NCBI GenBank assembly: GCA_017979445.1
Contig: CM030714.1
Location: 18,657,892-18,721,891, forward strand
From: Akebia trifoliata
Taxonomy: Eukaryota; Streptophyta; Magnoliopsida; Ranunculales; Lardizabalaceae
Length of the DNA: 64,000 nucleotides
Direction: 5' to 3'
In this document: piece by piece, positions 56,708-64,000 of the stretch
How the letters are laid out: every line of letters starts with the position of its first letter
Position numbering within the stretch: the stretch's first letter is position 1
Translations under genes and position numbers: made by a program
The notes under the pieces: model-generated
The model's database searches: none
What the model was told of the DNA's origin: nothing
What the model saw: the letters and a program-made list of their open reading frames with translations, nothing else

Positions 56708-57398
56708 AATGTAGTACCATTTGATTCGGTCAAGGCTGGTCGACTCTGGTAGTTCACTTCCATCATGATCTTGAAGTCTGACGACTTTTCCAGATAGTAT
56801 TTCCTTAATGAATGAATTTCTCCAATTGGGTTCAGACTTTCTCCTATAGTCGAGGAGGAGTGTTTAATTTTCTCTGAAGTCTGATAGTTAAATCCTTGAC
56901 TTGTAAATGATGAGCTTTGACCTTTTTGTCAAATGCAACGGGTGACTTTTCTTAGATAAGCTTGCATATGGTACAAAGCTCTCAGTCGTTTTTCTTCAAT
57001 CAAATTCAATTCTTCATACCGCTGGCGAACCCAATCTGTTTCTAACAAATGATTTTCCAACAAGACCCTGAGAGACGGAATTTCCATTTCAACTGGCAAG
57101 ACTGCTTCCATGCCATACACTAAGGAGTAGGGAGTAGCTCCACTAGAGGATCGAATTGAAGTTTGATATGTCCATAGCGTGAATGATAATTTTTCTGACC
57201 AATCTCGATGTGATTATCACATTTTCCTGATGATAGTCTTGAGACTCTTACTGACTGCTTCAACCGTTCCATTGATCTGAGAACGGTAGGGGGATGATTT
57301 GTGCTTCCGCATCTTCAACTTTAAACATAGAGTAATGATTTATGCTTTAAAGTACGACCCATTATCAGAGATTAGTTCAAAAGGTACCCCCATATCGA
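56708..57398 (-). pseudogene. Integrase fragment of element F
   Basis: Minus-strand counterpart of 33932-34620. GVPFELISDNGSYF lies at about 57395-57350. After a shift comes SSPY followed by INGTVEA, and then a 63-codon frame at 57120-56929 with MYGMEAVLPVEMEIPSLRVL and RYEELNLIEEKRL. It ends near 56708 with a NLDRIKWYY-like phrase. Broken by shifts and a stop at about 57220. The first catalytic Asp is absent, as in element E. Confidence 0.88.
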
Positions 57399-59090
57399 CT
57401 GATAATATATGATTTGAAACTCAAGATGTAGTGAGGATAGCACTGATACATTTTTACAACATCTTCTTTGATTCCATTGATATAGACGAGTATCCATTCC
57501 ATGTTGAACAACACGCAAGCTTGTACCTAGCATACCCTCATATGATCACACGAACAAGTCTTTTAAAATTTCTGAGTCAATTCATTATCCCCTCGTGTTC
57601 CTTTAGGGATAAGATGGTTTCTATTTGAATCTCTTTAGGAATTATTTTTTGTTTCGAGGTCAAAGACCTTTCCTTTCTCGATTAAAGGTTGAGCCCGACT
57701 CTTATCTTCTTGTTCAAAAATGAAATCTATCAAATTATTAGTTAATTCGTTAATGCGCTCGAGGTATTCAAAAATTTCTTTTGTACGATCAATTCAGAAG
57801 GGGCGACAGACACCTCTATAAACTCGACGAACTAACTTGACTCAATAAGAAATAGTAGGCTCAATCTAAGGAAGACATGACCTTGCTAGAAAAAAGGACT
57901 CGAGCTAACCCAAATGACCCATGAAAACTCAAGACAAGTACCCATACAAGTTTGATTAGGACTGAGGAATGAGATATTGCTTACAACCGGTAGGATTGAA
58001 GCACTATGATCTTCAAAGAACAACTGGATGATGTTGAGAAAATTTGAGGTCATTTCTGACTGTTGACTTGATATTGACGTTTACTCTAATTGACCGGATT
58101 TACAACCCTAGATAGACAATGGACGATTGAGCTTAGATACAATGATAACCCTTAAACCTCTTTGAAGGTGAATTTAACCAATTTCAGTGTCACCCCCTTG
58201 ATAACATTTTAAATGAACCCTGAGATTTTATTGAATTCTGTGCACCAATCCATTAAACAATTCATCAATGTAATGATTATTCAGAAAAATAATTTTATTG
58301 CACTCTTGAAAAATATTGACAAATAATGTTTTCATTGAATAACAACTTCCACAAACATATTTCAATAATTTTTCATGCAAATATATATCTTTTGTTAATC
58401 ATTTTTCCTTCATTTTCTTTTCTTTTGGAAAACATTTTTTCTTTGAAAAATAGTTTTTATTTGGAAAACATTTTCTCTTGGAAAATCTTGTTCTTATGGA
58501 AAACATTTTCTAGAAAACATTTTTTTCTTAGAAAACATTTTTTTCTAGAGAATAACACTTTTTCTGGAAAACACTTCTTTTGGAAAACATTTTTTTCTAG
58601 AAAATACTTTCTTTTTCATCTTTGAAAATTCGATTTCCATTTTGATTTAAATGGCCTGGTCCATCATGATTGTTGGATCGGGATGGACTGGGTCATTATT
58701 GTAAAAGAATGGATTCTTTATTGGGTCGGTGCACCCATTTTAATTTTCAAAAATAAAATTTCTTTGATCCTTGAGGACAATCATACACTTTGATATCATC
58801 ATTCACATCACTCACATACATTCATCAATCACATGCATTCATTCAATAAACAACCCGGGAACACCCACGATAAGTTCGAGTCGTGACCTATTGGGAAGGT
58901 TTCTAGACTCTAAGCTTACTACGTGCAATGCATTTTTATCTGGCCACCCTTGCCCAAACACACCTATATACCTTTCGATACGTGGTGACTTGGTTTGATA
59001 TACCGTATAGGTGATAATCTAAAACCTCAAATCACTTCTCTGAAGCCAAAAACAACCAGTTTGATCTCCATTTGAGAGGTGGCGCACAAT
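57399..59090 (-). other. Conserved non-coding interior of element F
   Basis: Matches 32236-33930 of element E. Contains the charged coiled-coil-like scrap at about 57640-57780 and the TTTTC / GGAAAACATTTT block at about 58390-58620. No gag, protease or reverse transcriptase motif was found. Confidence 0.6.
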
Positions 59091-59640
59091 GCTGAGCAAG
59101 GGCCCACTTAAATACCTCTCGTCTAGAATAGACGTAGTCTATCCCCCTCGTACAGTAGGGTACAGCGGGGCAAGATCTGCTTAGGCACCGGTTTTGACCA
59201 AGAAGTGCAATTGATATACTTAGATTATCTTTTATACCTATGGGTACGAGTCAAAGGTTGTAGCTTTCATAAATGGTTTGGCATCCCACGAGGGGACCGA
59301 CCACGTACTAGTACTACGTTGGCAATCGGGACATGTGACTGTGTGGCTCACAATAGGTCAAAGGCTCAGGTCGCTCCAGCCTAGGTGCATCAATATATCT
59401 CTCAGAATCACCTGATCAGACGGTATTGATGCCCCAGTTTGATATACCCTAAGGTACGTGACTGGAGTTGTGGGTTTCATGAATGACGTCGCATCTCCAA
59501 AGAGACCGGGCCACGCACTAGTGCCACGTTGGCTAAATGGGATGTGTAAGTGAGTAAAGCGGTAAACGTGCATGTGGTGTGTGCAAAACAGGGTGGGGTG
59601 TGCCCGGGATTTTTTCCAAACAAATGGGCCCATGGCCCAA
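59091..59640 (-). repeat. Duplicated palindromic block of element F
   Basis: Counterpart of 31781-32235. Palindromes GTACTAGTAC (59305-59314) and GCACTAGTGC (59515-59524) lie 210 bp apart with the same ACGTTGG and CCAC flanks as in element E. Confidence 0.75.
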
Positions 59641-60282
59641 TCAAACCAATTAGAACATGAATTATATGGATATAAGCATCATTCCAATCACATAAACATT
59701 TAATCATGATCAACATTATGACCAACATCAAACATGCATTCCCAATGATATTATGGCACATTAAATAGGCAATTATCATGAATTAATAATATGGTCCGAA
59801 CCATGGAAATAAGCATGCACATCACCTTCATATACCAATCATGGTAGTTTATAGTCCCGATCATTGCAATATTTTGATAAATTTCATAGTCCAATCAAGG
59901 GTGTTTTGGGGCGACCCGAAATAATTCGAAATTTCTAAGGGTTTTGAATTAAGTGTATAATAATGATCAATGAAATAAAGAGGATGGTTTTATTTTTATT
60001 TTTTTATCATTATTTTTCTTTTAAAACCGAGTCTAGCCCAAAAGAAATTCAGAAAAACAGAAAAACTTGAACATGTGTTGCTGTTTAGCAATATTCAAAA
60101 AGATGATTTTGCTGTTTTTTTTTTTTTTTAACTTCCTTCCAATTTTTTTATTTTGATTTTTTTCTTTTTTAGAAACAAATTAATTTCCTCTCTTTTTAGA
60201 AAACAAATTGATCTTAAAAAACCAAAATAATTTTGGGAAACAAATTATATGCCGCTGCCAATGATCGAATTCATCCAGCACA
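59641..60282 (-). other. Leader part of element F, AT-rich
   Basis: Similarity to element E persists to about 59930 (matching 31440 of E) and then stops. From there to 60282 the sequence is T/A-rich and has no counterpart in E. Confidence 0.5.
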
Positions 60283-60515
60283 TGTCGAGATCAACAGCAG
60301 CTTGTCATCGAGATCAACCTATGACAGCAGGTTAGTCGTCGAGATCAGTAGATTAATCGTCGAGATCGACGTCGAGATCAACCCTTAACGGCAGCTTAAT
60401 CGTCGAGATCAGCAGGCTAGTCGTCGAGATCAGAAGGCTAATCGTCGAGATCAGCCTATAACAGCAGGCCAGCGTCGAGATCAACAGCAGACCAGCGTCG
60501 AGATCAGCCTGTAAC
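60283..60515 (-). repeat. TCGAGATC-type minisatellite in the leader of element F
   Basis: About ten copies of GTCGAGATCA with variable 10-20-bp tails such as GCAGGCTAATC and ACAGCAGGCCA. A 63-codon frame on the minus strand crosses it (LISTISLLISTTSLLIST). It is absent from element E. Confidence 0.8.
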
Positions 60516-61146
60516 GTGGGGTTTTTCGACGAATTGCTCGCCATTTCAGCGCTGTGATGAGAGAGATCTCTTCATGAACTTCTCTAATGGCGATTATGTG
60601 GAAATCGGAGTCGAAAACTCGCGTTCGAAATCGGAGTCAAAACCGCTTGGTAACGAAAAAAATGATCGGAGAAGACTCCACAACTACTTGGAAAACGATG
60701 TTCGACTGAAACCAAACGCATGGGGAAGATCAATATTGAGTGATCTCTGATCTCCATCGAACATCTCATCTCACACAGCAGATTGTATTCCCTACCCGAT
60801 CCTTAATCCATCGTTCTCGTTCGATCAAGCGATAAAGGATGACAGCAAACTCCCATCGTCCAACCTCTAGATCATTCGAGATTCGTAGAATCAATGCAAG
60901 GCTTAAGAACCCTCAAAGAGCAGAGTTCTTGGGTCTGTTGAGATCGATAGAACTGATGGGGACGAAGAGATACATTTTGTTCTCTTAAAAAGAGGATTAA
61001 AGAATAAAAAATCAAAGAGATTTTCACTATCAACACCTCACTTATTGCCAATTAATGGTTTAGTCCATCAGAATCCGATTTTACTCAAACACCCCAAAAA
61101 AAAAACGAATGGGAACTTTACTGTTGCTGTCCCCAACAGTATACCC

Positions 61147-61188
<42 letters not shown>

Positions 61189-61572
61189 TATTTTGTTTTA
61201 TAAAAAGAAAGGCTTAAAGAACAAATCACACATGCTGCCCAAAAACGGGAAAAAAATAAAAAATAATAAAAACTAAAATAAAAAAACCTCTCATGCTCAA
61301 TAATCATTAAAACCATCCCTAGGAAAAAAAAAACCTTTCGAACTCTTGTATTATTTTAGGGTCACCCCGAATGATCCTTGATCGGATCATGAAGATTAAC
61401 GTGTTAGATCAAAGTGCTCCGAGTAGAATCAGATAATAAATGATGTACCAACAACAATAAACAAATAATAAAAAAAAAAAAACTAACTAAGAATTAAACG
61501 AAATAGACTAGAACAAAACTAGGTCATTGGCAATGCTCCCATACTCGGGATTTTTCAAGTTTGATCCTCAAT
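60516..61572 (-). other. Leader of element F; poly-T tract, no gene
   Basis: Includes a tract of about 30 T at 61149-61180 followed by AATATATATA, and A-rich runs near 61330 and 61470. The minus-strand frame at 60584-60769 has no known motif. The 193-bp repeat that fills the equivalent place in element E is absent. Confidence 0.5.
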
Positions 61573-61592
61573 AGTCCCCAGCGGAGTCGCCA
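61573..61592 (-). other. Primer-binding site of element F (tRNA-Arg type)
   Basis: On the minus strand TGGCGACTCCGCTGGGGAC, one base from the LTR end. It differs by one base from the site in element E. Confidence 0.88.
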
Positions 61593-61593
61593 C

Positions 61594-63323
61594 TGAAAGC
61601 GCCCTCGATCCGCGGGGTGCGCGGATCCGCTTTTGACCCTTGAGGTTTGGGAGTCGCCACCTAGTTATTGTGGTCTAGGAACCAAACTGACTCTAAAATG
61701 GATAAAAAAGGAACTAATCTACTATAGAAATCTGAATCCGGAGATCATGTTACGGGGTTGGAAGGTGTTAGGCACCAACCCCGCCCGGCCAATGCCGGTC
61801 TCTACTTATCCCAAATAGATCTACATTGCTAATGATAAAACCTAGATTAAAAAAATAATAAAAAACCTTACCTTCGATCTGCAAAAGCACTATTCCCTCA
61901 GATCTGAAAAACAGTTCCTTGTACCGTACTTCCTTACTTCGTTTTGTCTCCGGATCTGATTTCTGATCTCCGAGGCAAGGTGTCTCCTTCTTGGATCTGA
62001 ATGCTTTGAATTTGTGGTGGATTTTTTGGATGTTTTTGGGAGGTTTTTGGGTGTTTTTTAGGCTAAAATAGGAGTAGGGGTGTTAGGGAAGGAGTTGGGG
62101 CTTCAAAATTAGGGTTTTGGAGGGGTTGTGGAGGCTTCTTCACCTACTTTTTCTAGGGTTTTTTCTTTGATACGAAAATAGGGTGTGGAGGCTCCTATTT
62201 ATAAAGTTTTTAGAAGCATTAGGGTTTGATTAGGGTTTCTTTTAGGGTTTCAATTAGGGTTTTGACTTAGTCTTTAGGGTTTTAGGGTTTTGACTTTAGT
62301 CTTATGAGATTGACTTGATTAGTTTTAGATTAGGGTTTGGATTTAGGGTTTTGACCTTAGTCTTATGAGATTGACTTGATTAATTTAGATTAGGGTTTTG
62401 ATTTAGGGTTTTGACCTTAGTCTTATGAGATTGACTCGATTAGTACCTTGACTTCAGTCTTGCTTGATTGACTTTAATTTTGACTTCAGTCTCACTTGAT
62501 TGACTTTAATACCTTGACTTCAGTCTTGCTTGATTTACTTTTAATTTTTGGAGAACCCCCTTATATTATATCTTTAATTCTTTGGACCCCCAAATGGAGG
62601 GGTCCTTAAAGAAATATCCCACGAACCCTCAACAATTTTGCCTGAGAGTCAATTAATCGATTTTTTTAGGTTCAACTTTTTAAATTAATTTCATTAATGT
62701 TTCACTTTAATTATTTAATGTTTTATTTATTAATTTCAAATTTTTTAATTATGAAAATTGTGAAATTACCGTTTTGCCCTCGGAGAGGATTTTTTACGTT
62801 TTAAGTCGTTTTTCAATGTTCCAGGATGTTTTGAAATCAGTTTTTCGTAAGGAATTCAATGGAAATGTTGGTTTTTGTCATTTATGAATTTTTTTGTATG
62901 AAATGATCGTGAACTTTATGAGGGGTATTTTCGTAATTTTGTCAAATTTTGTGAAAATTGGCGAAGTGGTTTACTTGGTTTCGATTTGTTGTTTTATGTG
63001 TTTGAACGGATTTTCCTAAGCGTAATGTAGGCTCTAAGGTTGTTTTGAGGTTAGGGGTATTTTGGTAATTTAATCATTTTTAGTGATTTTTTTCGTGAAG
63101 CTTCTTTTTGGTTTGCAAGATGATGATTTCTATGTTTCTGGGGTCGTATTTTCCTAGCGTAGCGTGGTTTCTAAGTTTTGTCAGTTCGAGATACCTCATC
63201 CGGATTTCTGAAACATATCTGGTAACAAAATAAAGCATTGGAATAGACATCCATCATTGGGAACCTTTGCGATCGGGTTGACGACTTGATTAATCAGGCG
63301 GATGCAAAAATGAGGTGTCTACA
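61594..63323 (-). repeat. 5' LTR of Tat element F
   Basis: 1730 bp, nearly identical to 52112-53838. Differences seen by eye include a one-base change near 61935, an indel near 61698, and CCTGAGAGTC against CCTAAGAGTA near 62641. The TATA box on the minus strand is at 62197-62204. Confidence 0.95.
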
Positions 63324-63328
63324 GATAT

Positions 63329-64000
63329 TAGTACATTTTAACCCCTAACCCATAGAATCGGTAACTTAAACAAAGAATTATATAGTAAGATCTACATGCT
63401 TTTAAATCGTTCATGTGAAGAAACAAAAAAAGTATGGTAATATTTGCTTTGATATAATATGTAAACTATTATTAACGAAATAACTAAGGGAATTCTTATG
63501 CATGAAGAAACAACAAAAATCAACAAAATATTATGCCAAAGGTACTATAAAGATTAAACAAATCAATAAGTTCAAAAGGACAACTTGTATAAATTATTGA
63601 GCTACAATACTTACAATGCAGAGAAAAGAATTAGAAAATGAAACATTCTCACTACAAGGACTGCAAACATAACCATTTACCAGGAAAATCACACAAAATA
63701 ATAGGTTGGTTGAAGTTCTATTACATGGTTGGCATACTTTTACACGTGGACCATCAAGATAATGCATTGTTGAGATCATGACTAACTCCAAGCAAGCTTA
63801 TGCCATCAATGCAAATATATATATATATATACATATACAATATTGGTAGTGTGTCATGTGTGGGTCATCATAAAACAAAACTTTAAATAGTTTGAGGTAG
63901 ACACATTACTGAGATATGTGAACTGCTCAGCAATTGGTTTCTTCATCAAAACAAAGTTGGCGGGACTAAAGCTCAATGTGATCAAGTGGTAGCCAAACAG
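63329..64000. other. Right flank of element F, no recognisable gene
   Basis: AT-rich, with an (AT)n run at about 63817-63830. A minus-strand frame at 63594-63791 contains two CxxC pairs (VCQPCN and VCSPCS) and could be another exon belonging with the GRF gene, but I cannot show that. Confidence 0.35.

Larger units (their letters stand above)
52112..63323 (-). mobile_element. Tat-lineage retrotransposon F, internally deleted, young
   Basis: 11,212 bp on the minus strand; 5' LTR 61594-63323, 3' LTR 52112-53838, perfect target duplication GATAT (52107-52111 and 63324-63328). The two LTRs differ at about ten positions by eye over 1.73 kb, so the insertion is recent compared with element E. The interior mirrors element E: palindromic duplication, purine-rich block, integrase fragment, four stem-loops, 33-bp minisatellite. 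It has no protease, reverse transcriptase or RNase H. The leader differs from that of E. It must have been moved by proteins supplied in trans. Confidence 0.95.

Noticed and set aside
61149..61180. Poly-T tract as the poly-A tail of a retroposed gene on the minus strand
   Set aside because: It lies in the leader of element F with no processed gene sequence beside it and no target duplication around it.

Overview
The window is nuclear DNA of a flowering plant. It is AT-rich, its genes are split by GT-AG introns, and it carries an MFT-type PEBP exon, plant-mobile-domain and FAR1/MULE sequences, and LTR retrotransposons with plant-type primer-binding sites. The species cannot be named from the sequence. 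By my reading at least 60% of the window is retrotransposon. There are no rRNA genes, recognisable tRNA genes, CRISPR arrays or bacterial-type operons.

Layout. 1-9.9 kb: low-complexity DNA with a 12-bp minisatellite, repeated CAATGTCAGAA motifs, a 3.0-kb solo LTR (1769-4778) and a decayed plant-mobile-domain (PMD) gene (about 7470-9127). 9.9-17.5 kb: a CT-rich 5'UTR-like stretch, CACTA-type subterminal repeats, an old LINE fragment split by a 3.16-kb solo LTR (11977-15134), and a Tat-type solo LTR (15827-17500). 17.5-22.7 kb: mostly unrecognised DNA holding one intact MFT terminal exon (19386-19609, minus strand).

22.7-42.2 kb: a nest. A Ty3/gypsy element on the minus strand (22727-42236, target duplication GTTTA, LTRs about 3.17 kb, decayed gag) was entered by a plus-strand Tat-lineage element (28875-38548). 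42.2-51.2 kb: two CACTA-like termini, a FAR1/MULE transposase pseudogene, a fragment of a 5'-3' exonuclease gene and several exon-like pieces I cannot identify. 51.2-51.9 kb: three exons of a small gene encoding two tandem GRF zinc fingers (minus strand). 52.1-63.3 kb: a second, young Tat-lineage element (minus strand, target duplication GATAT), inserted about 250 bp beyond the first recognisable GRF exon.

The two Tat elements share one reduced architecture: LTR, tRNA-Arg-type primer site, variable leader, a duplicated palindromic block, an A-rich purine block, only the 3' part of integrase, an array of four stem-loops, a 33-bp minisatellite, polypurine tract and LTR. Protease, reverse transcriptase and RNase H are absent from both, so they look like a non-autonomous family moved in trans. 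The stem-loop array (35153-35350, repeated on the other strand at 55993-56190) is the most interesting structure here: stem arms change in pairs while the inner loop stays constant. Other points of interest are the tandem-GRF gene, the isolated MFT exon, the LINE interrupted by a solo LTR, and an LTR with 171-bp (57-codon) internal repeats. All identifications come from reading the sequence; no database search was run.
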